DNA of 64,000 nucleotides, taken from Chionis minor. Taxonomy: Eukaryota; Chordata; Aves; Charadriiformes; Chionididae. Each line of letters starts with the position of its first letter. Positions within the stretch are counted from its first letter, which is position 1. A program made the translations under genes and the position numbers. The notes under the pieces were generated by a model. That model saw nothing but the letters and a program-made list of their open reading frames with translations, was not told the DNA's origin and made no database searches. This document shows positions 38,060 through 50,909 of this stretch, one piece after another. The stretch covers positions 496,001 through 560,000 of the forward strand of contig VZSF01003934.1 in NCBI GenBank assembly GCA_013398295.1, read 5' to 3'.

Positions 38060-38100
38060 ATAGGCACGTTATAATTAACTGTGTTAATTTGTGTGCCTAT
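38060..38100. repeat. Two-tier imperfect inverted repeat in an AT-rich block
   Basis: Outer arms ATAGGCAC (38060-38067) and GTGCCTAT (38093-38100) are perfect complements. Inside them AATTAAC (38073-38079) pairs with GTTAATT (38083-38089) around a three-base loop. The block around it (about 38000-38300) is rich in TAATTA-type homeodomain core sites and lacks repeat-family resemblance. It could be a conserved regulatory element or a small hairpin; the sequence alone does not decide. Confidence 0.6.
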
Positions 38101-41100
38101 TTTGCTCCTTTTTTTAATCTTTGCATCTATTAATTATTGCAGAACAGTTCTTACTGATAATTCCCCGGCAGTTTGTGCTGCTGTTCTGAAATTATAAAAC
38201 GATATAGTTGGCAGAATGGGTACAGACTTGTACAGTTAATTGGGTTTTTGCAGAAGGAAATTACATAGTATAATAATATGCCCAGGGTGCCACAGGAAGT
38301 GCAATTTCTTATTGCTTTAGTAAATAGGACTGGGAGAATATGAGCTCTGGATTATAAATTGTCTCAGAATTTATCCCAAAGTTGCAGAGAGTTTCAAACA
38401 CCTATCACTGAGCCCTCACGTCACAAACTCATCGCTGTGAGGGCCCTTGTTATTCCCCCCCATCACTCCCAGCTCATTGACTTGGGTAACAGGTTTAGCT
38501 GCAGGGTCCCAGGGTCCTGGATCGGGCTGGCTGCTCTCTGCCTTGAGTCACAGGAATCACGCCGTGGTAAAAGAAGCGGTGGGTTACGGTGGCTAACGAG
38601 AGGTGAGCTGTGAAAACCCAGAGCTTTGCTGGTGGGGACAGAGCGTTTCTGCTTCTCACTTCTTCTTTTTTTAGGAAGTAGAATTGGGTAGAAGCTGTTG
38701 AGGACATTTTTCTAAGTGAGAAGGTTTGGTGAGAATGAATGTTTTCATTTCCTGCTAAATTCAAGTCTCAAAACAAAGGCGCTTTTTCTTTTTCTTTCTC
38801 TTTTTTGCCCAACCTGAATGCACAGTCTTGGGTCAGCTTGGAAGGTGTTACAAACTGGGTAGCTTTGGTATCTGTGAAGACTTTCTTGAATAAAAGCATG
38901 AACATCTTGAAGTAGATTTGAAGGATAAATGGAGATTGAGAGTTTATTTCTAGCAGGAAGCCATTTCCTTTGAAAAGAACAACTCCTCCCACCAAAAGTT
39001 TGAGTAGCAAATATTGATTAGTACTACCTGCTGCCTTTGCTGGAAATGTCAATAATTTGATATCAGACTCAGGACTTTGATGTCTCACAAGTGCTGCCAG
39101 CTGCAGCACAGTGGAGAGACCTGGACCCCGATTCCCAGTTCAGCTCCTGGCCTCCTGCACGCCCCCGAGGCTGCAGCTCTTTTCTCCATTTCATCTTCTC
39201 AGCTGTTAAAGGGGGGGCTGTAAACTTTACCATTTTTGCAAGGAGTCCCTCAGCGAGATGGTCTGGACGCAGGCAGCATGCTCATTTCTTCTGTGGATAG
39301 ATACAGTCTGCAATCTCCTCCAGCCGTCTCCACTAATCTCATTAAAGCTCCATTTTTATGAGTTGGGGAATTTGTAATTTTTTTGTTGTTGTTGCTGCTA
39401 CTGATGGTTTTCTGCATCACCACTCATTCTTATAATTAAAGTGACAGCTCTTGAACTAGTATGTCAAAACAGCACAGTTGAGGCAGAAAAGTACTGGGAA
39501 GATCATCTTTAATCAGACAACAATGATTCATGTTTAACTGGGTAGATGGTAAGTCCTAGATCTAGCTGGCTCACAGTGAAGTTTCCCCAAGGACAGGGTG
39601 TCGTTAAGAGTTTTGCACAACTGTCTAGGCCCCACCGCTTGGGATTTTTGATGGAAACTGTTTAATATGCAGTTTCTGTCATCATGTCAGAGCTGTAGCT
39701 GGGGAGCTCTGAACCCTAGCAAATCTTTTCAGACTTATTTTCTAGAAGCTGTACAAAAAAACTAAAAGGACGTGATTTTGGTTTGAAGATTAGTTGAGCC
39801 CTCCAGCTTGGTTGGAAATTTGTTGTTTCCAGGAGTCCCAGCTCTTTGTTTCCTAGTCTCTCAGCATCACAAAGCCAGGTACGCTAATCCCAAGGGGATC
39901 TCGGTGGAGAAATCCCAAGTGCAGGTAATGTTTGTGGCTACACGAACTATGCATCTTCCCTGTGGTGTGTGGGGCGAGAGGGGCTCTGAGGGCAGAGCAG
40001 CCCAGGGATGTGCAAGCATCCCGGGAGCTTCTGACTTGCTCATTGCTCCCACTCCCAAGCTTAGGGCTTGGTCTAGTTCTTGCTTTTTCTCCTGTTTTCC
40101 CTGCTCTGTGCTCCCCTTGTATCAGCCAATGTGGCTGTAGATACCATGGTATATGTATTTGTGTATTTCTGTGTGCCACCTATAAACCAGTCTGTGTTCC
40201 TTTGAAGGTCCCACTGCTTGCTGTAGCTGCTTTTCTAGAAGGGTTTCTTTTTCTGTGCACCCGACACAGGGGCATTCAAATCTGCTGTAACCAGACAGCT
40301 CAGACCTTAATATTTCAATATATTCCAGCTCCAAAACAGCTGGTAGCATCCAGCTAACAAGTACTTCTTTCTGCTTTTACACGCTTAGGCTGCTGTCCCC
40401 ACCGTTAGGGAGGTGCTGTAAGGTTCGGGGGCAGCTGGTGACACATCAGGCTTATGCAAAGATGTCTCAAGAGCTTATTTGGTCTTTGGAAACCCTGGGG
40501 CTGACAAAAAGGCGTCAGCCTTTGGGCTGACACAGGGAGAACCTGATCAGCTCTTGCTCTTTGATATTATTATGTCTCTCTAGTTTAATAACGCTTCTTA
40601 TTACTGATTTGCGCCTGAAACTATCCTCCTTCTCTGAATTTCTCTAACTTTCTCCAAAGGCTTCATGAATATGTATGAAAAACACACAACCCCTTCAGCT
40701 GGGCCTGATTAACTGGGATCTTTGTTGCAGACCTGTGGGAATTGGGAGTATCTTCATTGGTCACTTAAGATGCCCTGTGACTCTGAAAAGAGGTATCATG
40801 GCAGACTGCATGTGGGGAGGTCTTTAAATTCATCCTGCTTACAATGGCTGCTCTCCAGCATCCTGGTTTGTAGGGTACAAGACCCCTGGATTAATGGCAA
40901 TATTTTTATATTGCCTTAGATAAATTTTCGTTCTTGATTAGAACTTTGTACTTCATTACACTGGTATGTTAAATGCAGTATTTATTCTCAGTGCTATGCA
41001 TTATTGCAATCATAACATTTGATGCTGCATACGATTATGAGGCTCAGGTTTCAAGAGCCGAAAGGATTCCTAGCTGGAAGGAATCAGGCCTCCAGTGCTC

Positions 41101-42723
41101 AGGTACCATGTAGCACGAACCTGAGCTAACAGATCATTTTCCAATAACACCTCTAGCGCTGAAGCTACTGATCTTTGTGGGAAGACCACCGGAGCGGATA
41201 GCCTGGCATTGGCCCAACGTGACATCTTCTGTGTTCCTGCAGTATTTTACTTCTGAGACAGTATTTTCCCTCTGTCTCCGCATATGAATGAAATCTTTGA
41301 TTTCAGCACTCCTGGTTGGTCAATATAGATATTTCAAGTGAAAAAGAGGAGTGAGTAGATGGGGTGCGGCTGTTCTTTACACCTGTGCTGCCCTCTGAAG
41401 GTCACTAAAATGGGAGTTCGGTCCTCAAGTGCAACAGCTGGAGTAGTACAATGGCTACATGAGGATGCTTTGGGCTGCTAGGATCTCTGCCAGGATGGAG
41501 ATGAGTATACATGACACGCTTGTGAATTGCTCAAAGAAATTAGTGGGTGGGAGGGGAAAGAGAAGGGGGGAGGTGGGGCTGCCTTTTTCTCCTGCACTCT
41601 CATACGGTGGAAGGCTGATGACTGGGAGCTATTGAAATGCTTATAATTGTCTCATTATGGACAGAAAATGTAATTAAAAGGGACAGTAATCTTTCTCCAA
41701 ATTCAAAACACTGCAGCCTGTCTTTGAAAGCAATTTTGGCTATTAGCACAGGTGGTAATGTCCCAGCAATTGAACCCAATCTAATTTTGGTGTCAAACCA
41801 CTAAGGAGAAAAATGAGTTCCCTTCCAGATGCCACCTGATGCAGCCGCTGTGTCTGGAGGGAGAAATGGGAGTGGGAAGCAGCGCGCAGAGCTCGGACGG
41901 GATGGGGTGCACAGGCAGCCCGAATGCGGGAGCACTTGAGGATGCAGGTGGCACCCACCAAAGAAGAGCAGAGGCTGTGGTCTTTGCCAGATCTGCTCCC
42001 CCAGTGCTGCCCTGCCCTGCGATGGAGGTATGATGGCTACACAAAGCAGCACACGATGCCGTCTGCAGATGGCATCGAATGTATTATGTTTGCTGAAGAT
42101 GAGCAGTTCAGCCAAATGTTCTCCAGGACAATAAGCAAATCACTCACATCTTTGTCTTGTTTTGCGTAGATGTTAAAGCAACTCCCTGTCCTGGGAGAAA
42201 GGATGGTCCTTGAATTTGTCAGCAAAGCTGAGATATGTATGAGAGAGACAGCAGTGTGAAAACAACCCTCTGTTGGACTCAGTGTGGCTCTTTCCCTCTC
42301 TTGCTCTGACAGGGATGGCTTCAGACAGCTGTGTTCCTTCTCTGCACAAAGAGGGACATTCATCCGGGCTTTCAGCGAGCAGCCTGGGTAAGTGCAGAGG
42401 TAGCTCAACACAGAGCTCTTTGGTGCTCTTCAAGACTTTTGGAAAGACCTTCAATTCTTCAGAGCCCTGAAACTGCAGGAAATACAGCTTTGCTTTCCTC
42501 AGGCATTATGAGGTTGAACAAAACATTTTTGGTGGAGTAACCAATAGGACTTGACTTCAACCCTTGGTGTGTTTTCTTTGAAAGAAAATCTGCAAAACTC
42601 TCCTCTCTCCCTCTATCGCTCATTTACACGTGCTGCTTTTCTCCTGGGATCCAAGGCAGAGGAGGTGAAGTGAAGAGAGAAAATAATCTTCCTGGGTCTT
42701 CATCACCCCATGAAAAATGGAGT

Positions 42724-42775
42724 TAGAGTTACTGCAGTAACTCTAGAGTTACTAGAGTTACCTAGAGTTACTAGG
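42724..42775. repeat. 22-bp perfect palindrome plus short tandem decamers
   Basis: Positions 42724-42745 are a perfect palindrome centred on CTGCAG (half-site TAGAGTTACTG). The decamer TAGAGTTACT or TAGAGTTACC then recurs at 42744, 42753 and 42763. This is a minisatellite-like cluster whose unit is also present inverted within the palindrome, probably produced by local slippage and inversion. Confidence 0.85.
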
Positions 42776-45700
42776 TAAAAGAAGTCCCTCTACCTCGGTC
42801 CCCTGGGGCTTAGTGCCAGCCTATGTGTCCAGAGGACTCTACTTAGGCTTTAGCAGAATAGACTGGCTGATGCACTCAGCCTTTTTGTGGTCAGGTGCTG
42901 AGATATGGTGAGCACACTTCTGGCAGCCAGGGGCCGCCACTGAAAATTACCCACTGCTCCTCTGTTAGATGAGGACTGACAGTTCAAGAAACCCTGTTCA
43001 GAAAAGCCTATGCATGAGTAAAGTGTTACTAGGGGAACTAGTGGCAGGTACCATCTTATGGTACCTGGCCAGAAGCTCATCTGAAATGTGTCTCCATGGT
43101 CTGTATCTTTAAGACTTCATGTCTCAGCTTTGCAGCCTGGAGGGGGAAGGGTGCTGAAGGAGACAGAAAGGAAGGAATTAACAAGAAAAGTAAAATAGCT
43201 AATTTTTTGTTTCGTCTCCTGAGACATGGAAGAAGATTTTTGCAGCTAATGAATTATTTCTGAAAACACTAGTAATAGCTGCAGGCAACATTAACTTCAA
43301 GTTTCCCAATGAGCAAGCATCACTTATGTACTGATTTAAAATTCTAATCTATTTGCATTTGCAGTAGCTCAACTCTAACATGACTGGGGGTCTGGAAAGA
43401 GGCCAGAAGAAGTAGCCATGTTTCCGACAGTTTAGCAATCTCCTTAGATGCAGCAGTGGAAAACAGTGGCCGGATCCTATTGAAGCCTGGGGCAACCAAT
43501 TATCTCAGCAGAGAGGCTCCAGAGCCCTTCGTTAGCGCTGGGGACGTGGTGGGTTTCTGGTTGCTGCAAGCACAGCGGTGATTTCAAGCTAAGCAGAAAA
43601 ATCAGTTGTGTCATAGGTTAAACAGCTCTGCTGCTGTTTAAAAACGCAGGGTGGGAATCCAGCCCTACGGAGAACGGTGCAAGTTTTGCTCTGGACTTCG
43701 TAGACACTCGAGTTTCTGACTCCTTTTCAAAGAAACCCCACAGCCAAGCTGGAGTTAAACCCCAGCCAGGAATGTGGGCTGGAATCCATCGGTGTCTGAT
43801 CCCCTCCCTGTCCCCAGACAGGAAGGCAGTGATCTGAAGTCCCACCTCATACCTGGAGCTGAGGCTGGTGGCCATCAGGGGCATGGGGAAGAGGGAAGGC
43901 GCTGCTCTGGCTGAGTCTCCAGGGTTGGGTTGGCATCCCAGTGGCACTGCTCAGTGACTGAGGGATGTGTCATCCGAGAGAAAAAGAGAAACAGATGGTA
44001 GAGGGAGTTACAGTGGGAGGAAAACCCAATTAGAAGTCCCAGCATGGTTTGTGGTAGGGATATGGATCTTATACCTTGAGTAACAGCCAGGAAAAGAGAC
44101 GCACCCAGCTTTTTCACCCATGGTGGAGAAAATTCTTGTTTCAGGCAGAGAATGATGCTGAAAAACAGCTTTTGTAAAGTTTTTGAGAGGTTATTCTCTG
44201 AAGGGAGAGCAAATAAGAGGCATACAATAGGGGAGATGGACTTAATACATCCAGCGTGTGGGCTCATTATTCCTATATACATTTTTTTAGGTTCCCCCTC
44301 CTGGTAGAATGCTTGATATTTAAGACAGCAGCCTGGGAGTTGGGAGTCTGTAATCCCACCCCTGGGAATACCCCAGCCCCTCCTGGCATAAACACCTGGT
44401 GTCCTTGGGGTCACTCACACCCCTGTTTTGACCATTCAGTGGTTCATTTTCAGAAGCGATGAGCACTAGCGTGAACTGAAGTGGGGCAGCCGGCACCTCT
44501 CGTCCTCAGTTGCTGTAAAATTCCTCATCTGTGAAACAGAGTTTGTAACTTTTCACTGTGCACAGGGAACGGGCACCAGCTCGGAGGGGTGGGTATGCCA
44601 GGAGGTTGTAGCACTGTGATTCACAGCTTCTGATGTGGGTTGGGGTGAGGACAACCACACATGGGGTGACCAGTGTGCCTGGCATGGCAGGGCTCTGCTC
44701 GCTCCCCACGCGGGGAAGACCACATGGTGTTGCTGGCACGCAGGGTACCACTCCTCCCGGCAAGGTGGCAGAGCAAATGCACAGTCTCTCAGAGTCCAGA
44801 GACTGTAAAAAGGCTAAAGAAATCACATTTCGTGCTCTCAGTAAGTGCTTGGGGGATGCTGGACTCAAAACCATCTGGGGCAGTGACTGTGGAAGGGAAA
44901 CTGTTCTGAACAGGGGGCTCATGGGCAGCTTTATCTGCCCAGAGTTGGGGGGGGAAACCCCACCCCAGCCCTACCTATATGTGCATCTGGGTGTTATTTA
45001 ACGTGTGAAACACAAACCTTGAATTTCAGAAGATATCCGATCTATGTTTTCCTGGGCAATTCTCGCAGCATCATCGCTTTGCTCGTGCATTATGCTGGAG
45101 CACGACTGCTGCAGCCTGCCCCCGGCCATGCCCAAACGCCGGAAGAGCAGGCGAAGCCGCGACTGCTGTGCTGGGGCTTTCTTAACTTCCACATGCTCGA
45201 TTTGCTGTCAAAGCAATCTTTTCCTCCCATACAGCTCTGCCGCCAGTAGTGGTGTTGCTTCGCAGGTGAACTGCACAGTGTGTACTGAAGCACACTATTT
45301 ATAGGAGGGCAAGGTGTCTGTTTAAGGAGCGGGTACATGTTCTGGGAGCAGGATGAGAAAGAGTGGCTGAGCAAGAAAGAGCGAGAAATTTCTGATTTTA
45401 TTCCCTGACAAAAAGGCTAGGGAATCAAATCAGAAAAATAATTCCTGAATAACACGAGATATGACAAAATTAACATATTTGGATTTATTCTTTCTCTCTG
45501 AGTATTTTTTCCCATGAAAGTATATTCCTACCTGACACGGCACTCTTAGTTATCTTGCTGTTCTCCACCATGCAGTTCTCAGATCACTAACTAATGTTGG
45601 TAAATTACCCTTATGAAACAGATATATGTTTTCTGCTCATTGAAGGTGCTCAGGAACAACGGGTCGGAGTGAAATAGAAGACCAGAGCGCAGGCATTCTC

Positions 45701-45777
45701 AGGCCTCACCATTATGCTAAAGCCATCAAGTCCACCTAGAAGCTCATAACAGCAACACCAGTGGAAATGACTGCCCA

Positions 45778-45826
45778 TTTTTGCTTTACATAAAAAAGCA
45801 TAAGGCTTTTTGCTTTACATAAAAAA
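45778..45826. repeat. Perfect 20-bp direct repeat
   Basis: The unit TTTTTGCTTTACATAAAAAA occurs at 45778-45797 and 45807-45826, separated by nine bases. It is a recent local duplication of AT-rich sequence. No flanking element is recognised. Confidence 0.85.
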
Positions 45827-46990
45827 TCCAAGAAATGCTGTTTGGCAAGTTTATTCTGGAACTCTATGAGACTATTAATTGCAGAAACTATTCATGATGT
45901 AGGTATATATTAAGAAAACTGCAACACGGTATGGGATGCTTGGTGCCCTGGAAATCCTCTTTATGTACCCCAGTATGTCTATAAAGTCTTCCTACAGCTC
46001 TGGGTATGGTCCAGTCAGCAGAGTATCCCATCTCAGCTTCCATTCATCCACCCTGACACCAGAATACCAAAAAGCATTTAATCAGGAAACAAGCACTTGC
46101 AAAATCCTTCCTTCACTTTCTCTTAATTTTTGTTATGTGAATTCTATATTTCCTGGAATAGAGGCTTTGAACTGCTGAACTCTGTCTGAAGTCAACCCAG
46201 CTAACAAGCTCATTTATATTAATAGGAAATCAACTGTTCCTTTTTGCTGGATTCCCAGCGGAGCAGCTGGTGGTCTGCTTTTTTCCATGCAGCCATCCTA
46301 CTCCATACTGAAATGCCTCAAAAATATCTGTTTGCTAGAAAAACATTAGTGGAAACCAATATTGCGGATGTGAAAAACAAATAAATAGAGAAAACCAGAG
46401 ATTATTCTGATCAATTAGACATTCAGAAAGTGGTAAAATTTTTTCTATACTGTTAGATAGCACTTAATAGCTGTTTTCCAACCTGCTTAATGGCTTTTAA
46501 TGAATAACCATTAAAAAAAAAAGAAGCCAAGCAGAACAAAACAGAGGTAGAGCTATGGTCACATTATTTCCCAGGAGCTTGTATTTAGGAGTTAGGATGT
46601 AGTTGTTGCAACATCTCACACTAAGATTTCTTCCCCTGACCTAGCCCAGCTGATTGGCACTGGCTGTTTGGGGAAGATGTTTAAGAAAAGCTACATGGGA
46701 CAACTTGTGGGCTACTCTACTTGTGGAGAGAATGAATCATTTTTGCTTTATACCACTAGCTTTCTCATCTATTGATTCTTTGTCTTGTACTGTGATTTTC
46801 TTTTCCATTTAGTTGCCATTTAGAATGTTTAAACTCTTTGGAGCTCCTGGGACATCCAGACTTTCCCGTTAATGGGATGGGCAGCGCACAGCTGGTCTGA
46901 AGCTGGAGACCCACTCTCATCTTGAAGGCGGAACAGGGCCCTGTGGATGGCTGAGGTTAGTGCTTGAGTCTTAACGACAAGCAGATTGCA

Positions 46991-47012
46991 CATTTGCATA
47001 ATTATGCAAATG
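46991..47012. promoter_or_regulatory. 22-bp palindrome with two octamer (POU) motifs
   Basis: The sequence is a perfect palindrome containing ATTTGCAT at 46992-46999 and its mirror ATGCAAAT at 47004-47011, separated by AATT. ATGCAAAT is the canonical octamer bound by POU/Oct factors, and paired octamers can bind POU dimers. That it acts as an enhancer here is inference. It lies about 12.6 kb downstream of the KCNB1 stop codon. Confidence 0.5.
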
Positions 47013-50000
47013 AGTGACCTGACCACAGCAGGAGTGGCGTGTCTTTCCCAAGCCCTCATTACCATCGTACAAGATTGGACATTAGCCATGGAGGTTAGAG
47101 AAGAGATCATCTTCACATGCTTTAATGAAGCCAAGAGAGACACTCAGGATTTGTTTCCCTCATAATGTCACCTGAGGCGCCGTGCTGGAGGTGTGGGGAC
47201 CCCCAGCTCCCAGGTGGGGTGGTAAACACTGTGGTTCACTCTCCTCCTTGGCATGGTTGCAATGACCTTCCTCTTTGGCTCAGCCAGACGCCTGGTGTCA
47301 CCACACTCTGTTGGCTTTGACGGGGTCACAGCAAGGAAAGGCGGAAGTTTCTGTACAGCCACATAAGCACTAAGAGGTACCAGAGGCTCAGAAAGTAAGC
47401 GCAAGGTGTGTAACCTTACAGGTATTTGACAAGTGCCGTCTCAGACTCCTGCACTTTGGGGACTTAATTTTTTAAGGCTTTTTTGGCTTTGCCAGTCTCT
47501 CATGATTCAGAAAATAATGTCTTCAATTTATTGTATCACCTGGCTACTAAAGCCACCTGTAAAGAGGAGTAAAACTAGACCATGAACATCTATGGGAATT
47601 CATTTTTGTTAAATAATTCAAATTTACACTTTCTCATGCCTGGATCAATCTTTATCTCGCTGTCCCCTAGTGGTCACCTCTCCACCATTTGGGAAAGTGC
47701 TAGAAGGTGCATCACTGTGCAGTTCATTTTAAGGCTAATTATCGTCATGACATGAAAAAAGCATTTTACATTACGTACTACTTCTGTTCAGCACACAGGC
47801 CGATTCATTTTAGCTTCAATTATTGTTAACCACAAGTCTGCCAACATTATAAAAAATGGCACTGGGTATAGCAAAACATAACCCTACCTTTAGATTAGAG
47901 ATGAGGGTTCATTGTTTAATTATATAGGGATTGAATGGCGTGATACAATATTGCACAAATTTGCTCGTATTTTCCAAAGCTAAGGTTAATGCTCAGTGCT
48001 TTTGTTTCTAACCAGAAACCACAAACCTTCATCGCTGTGACACATTAGTCTCAGCTTTTGCCTGGATGGTTGCAGACGATACTCTGGGGCAAAGTTACCT
48101 CTAAATGCTCTTGCTTCTGAATAGTAATGATGTCGCATCTCTTAGTAGCTCAATTTCCTACGGAAAGTAGGAAGGAAGGTAAGTAAGTGGAAAGAGATGG
48201 AATGGAAGAGTCTAATCCATATTTTATAAGCAGAGATTTTCCTCCAAAAAAGCCCCTTGTAAGTTATTTAAATTGTTACAGACTTTTCTGAAATGATCGA
48301 AATATATTGAAAAGCTGAACCTTTCCTTATGTCTATCTGTGCTGAAATGCCTGAACATCCTCCTTGGTTTTGGTGCCACAATATATATGATGTTACATGG
48401 GAGCAGAAACGTCCCTGGAGAAGGCAGCGACATCTCTAGGAGCGAGGGCCATGCGGCACCCTCTGTACTTTCAGCAGCCCAACTTCCAGCACTGCACACC
48501 AAGTTAAACGCTGGGAAAACTCCACTGGGTCTATAAAAGAGAGAATTAAAAGTGACACAACAAAGTGCCCATGGCCAAACAAAGCACAGCCCTCACTTGA
48601 CAGATCGTTCCGTCATATTTATTTGATATTTGTGTTTAATTGTATGATATAAAGCGCCGCACAGCGCCATGATATCAAGGAGGCCGCTGGTGCAGACACA
48701 GCAAGGAGCTCCCAGGCACCAGCGAGGTGCCCCTGCAGCCGTGTGGCTCTTCTGGGGTCCCTCTGCCCTATGGGCTGATGGGGAAGAGCTGGACGAGCCC
48801 CACCAGTGCTCAAGGGGCGTTGCTGGGGCTCTTGTGCTCTGACTCGGGGTGCACACTCCCTCACCAGATGCTTTTCTTTGATTAACCTTTGAGATTATTG
48901 GCTGCTGCCTGGCTCGGTGCGAGCTGGCCATTGGTTTGCTCTGGGTGTTTGGGAAACAGGTACGGTGGTTTTGTAGGTGGTTTAGAGGATGGTGTGTAAC
49001 AAAGAAAGAAACAAAAAGGTGCTTAGTTTAGCCTAAATAAGAAGAATCACAGGAAAATCTATCCAGATGGGAAGGAAGGGATAGTGAGGGCATTGCTGAT
49101 GGAGCCAGAGGAGAGATTGCCTGAGGATGTGAGCTGGAGGAGATGAAGGAGAGGAGACTAGAAAAGTGAAAAAGTCACTGTGTTTCATTAATCTGTGTAA
49201 AGTCTGGAAGACGCTTTATGTTGTTGGTAGAAAAGTAAATCTACTGGTGTTGGCTCCGGTAACGTTTGGCAGCTGGTGCCTGAAGTGATGCTGAGGCTGG
49301 TGCTGAGCAGACAGTGACCACTCTGTTGCCACTGAGCTGCCACCAGCGATCCTACTTTCCATAGGGAGGGATCCTACTTTCCGCACGGTGCTTCTACCTT
49401 GTGGTTCAGTTTAACCTGCTTGTTACTGCATTGGCTCAGCATGAAGCATGTGCCAGTAACAGGGCTGAGGGGATGTGGGGTGGAGGGTCTAGGCAAAGAG
49501 GAGAGAAGTTTCTGTGATATACATTAACTAAGGCAAAAATGTTCCATATCTATAGATTTGGCACTCAATAATGAACCACAACACCTCAGGAGATAGGCTT
49601 TATTTTAATTGACTTGATAAAGTAAATCAATTCATAGAGAAAACCTCCTAGGACAGTGTAATTACAGATACTGGATTATAACTCAGGAGCTTGCATGCTC
49701 AGGCTGGCAGGCAAATAAGAAAAGTCATTAGCAGAAAGTGGAAAAGGAAGACATATGTTATAGGAATTTCTCCACTTTCTAGTTCTTCATTTGTAAACTT
49801 CCCTTCAAGTTCAGTGCCTTAATCTTATAAGATGTCATTGTCACTGCTTGTTATGAAACACTCAGCTGATCATTTAGATTTTTCTTAAAAAGATTTTACT
49901 AAACTGAAAATGAACACAAGTAAATGCAGAAACATGCCATTAAAATGCTACGCACGGACTTCTGCGAGATTTGTCCACTTGTGCATTTAACTTTCTGGTT

Positions 50001-50050
50001 TCCATTTGCAAATGTGGTGGCTGTATAAAATAAAATGTAGAATTCTGCAC

Positions 50051-50268
50051 TTAGTCTTTTTCTTTTAGATTTGTACGTGCAGGAGCCTGGAAGGGTGTGT
50101 GGAGCACAGAACTGCACAAACAAGCAGTAGCTCTGGGTGGAAACATATGCTTATTTGTTCTTTTTACATTTTTAAATGGCCAAAAATCAACATCTCCATA
50201 AATCAGGGGGTTCAGACAAGAGCTTACAGAAACTGCATTCCAGGATAAAACAATTTTGATGTAATCAA
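50051..50268 (-). pseudogene. Possible GPCR transmembrane-7-like relic
   Basis: The - strand frame contains VDYIKIVLSWNAVSVSSC directly followed by LNPLIYG (NPLIYG codons at 50195-50212). This resembles TM7 of a class A receptor with the NPxxY motif. The frame is preceded by a pyrimidine-rich tract and AG (acceptor bases 50269-50270), as for an exon start, and ends at 50051. What follows NPLIYG is a poor helix 8. No other transmembrane segments were found nearby. It could be a decayed receptor exon or chance. Confidence 0.2.
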
Positions 50269-50899
50269 CTAAAAGAAAATGTTCCTGAGCGGTTTGAATT
50301 ACCTTTGCTCTGATGACTTGCACAATTTAACCAATCTAATGGAGAATAAAACCACAGAGGCTCTAGCAGGAAGCCCAGGTTTTCACCTCAAGTCACAGCA
50401 AAAGCAGCCTGTTTGTCTAGTTTTCACACGCAAAGCTCTTTGTCTCCAAACCTCGGCTGTTCTCCCACCTGCGTCTGGTTCTGCATCTGCATAATCGCAG
50501 GATCAAGGCGCTGATTTCTAGGTGCCGTGAGCGCGACAGGGATCTCCCCGTGTGCCACACATCCCCGGGCCATGCACAGGGAAGCTGGGAGATGCCCTGG
50601 TCCCCGAGCCCGGCCGTGGCTACGGGAGGCACAGGTAGATTTTGTCCACGGAGGGTGAGGACTGATGCCCACAGGTTTATGCACTGAATCCGTCAGACTT
50701 AAAACAGGAGGTGTCAAGCTCGGCACCGCTTTCCTGAATCACGGCCTCATCCGTGAGCAAATAACATATGTCTAAACCTGCTGTCAACTGCAATGAGCTG
50801 AAGCAGAATCTCAGTGCCAGCTGATTGTAGTTATATTTTTGGCCAGAATACATGACCATGAAACAGAGCAAATAAAGGCTTTGGTTTTATCCATACCTT

Positions 50900-50909
50900 T
50901 TTATTTATT
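50900..50909 (-). terminator. Candidate distal poly(A) signal of KCNB1
   Basis: Two overlapping AATAAA hexamers on the - strand (50900-50905 and 50904-50909) are followed about 30 bases later by TTTGCTCTGTTT, a U/GU-rich element. Use of this site would give a 3' UTR of about 8.7 kb. Other - strand AATAAA candidates nearer the stop lie at 58165-58170, 55554-55559 and 54861-54866, so alternative polyadenylation is plausible. Confidence 0.3.

Larger units (their letters stand above)
28824..50880. other. Intergenic region between convergent SBSPON-like and KCNB1 genes
   Basis: About 22 kb with no confirmed gene. No TERF1 exons were found, although TERF1 lies between KCNB2 and SBSPON in human. 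The longest frame (32699-33328, +, 209 codons) is Cys- and Leu-rich but unlike any family I know. The region has several palindromes and short tandem structures, annotated separately. Otherwise it is ordinary, moderately AT-rich DNA. Confidence 0.5.

Noticed and set aside
43875..44414. 179-codon open frame on the - strand
   Set aside because: No family resemblance and no supporting splice or start context. Treated as chance.
44455..44560. MIR relic suggested by 'aattcctcatctgtgaaaca'
   Set aside because: Only the short tail phrase matches; the core could not be followed.
28824..50880. TERF1 expected between the two genes by analogy with KCNB2-TERF1-SBSPON
   Set aside because: No Myb-type or TRF-homology peptide is seen on either strand, so TERF1 belongs to the other paralogous locus.
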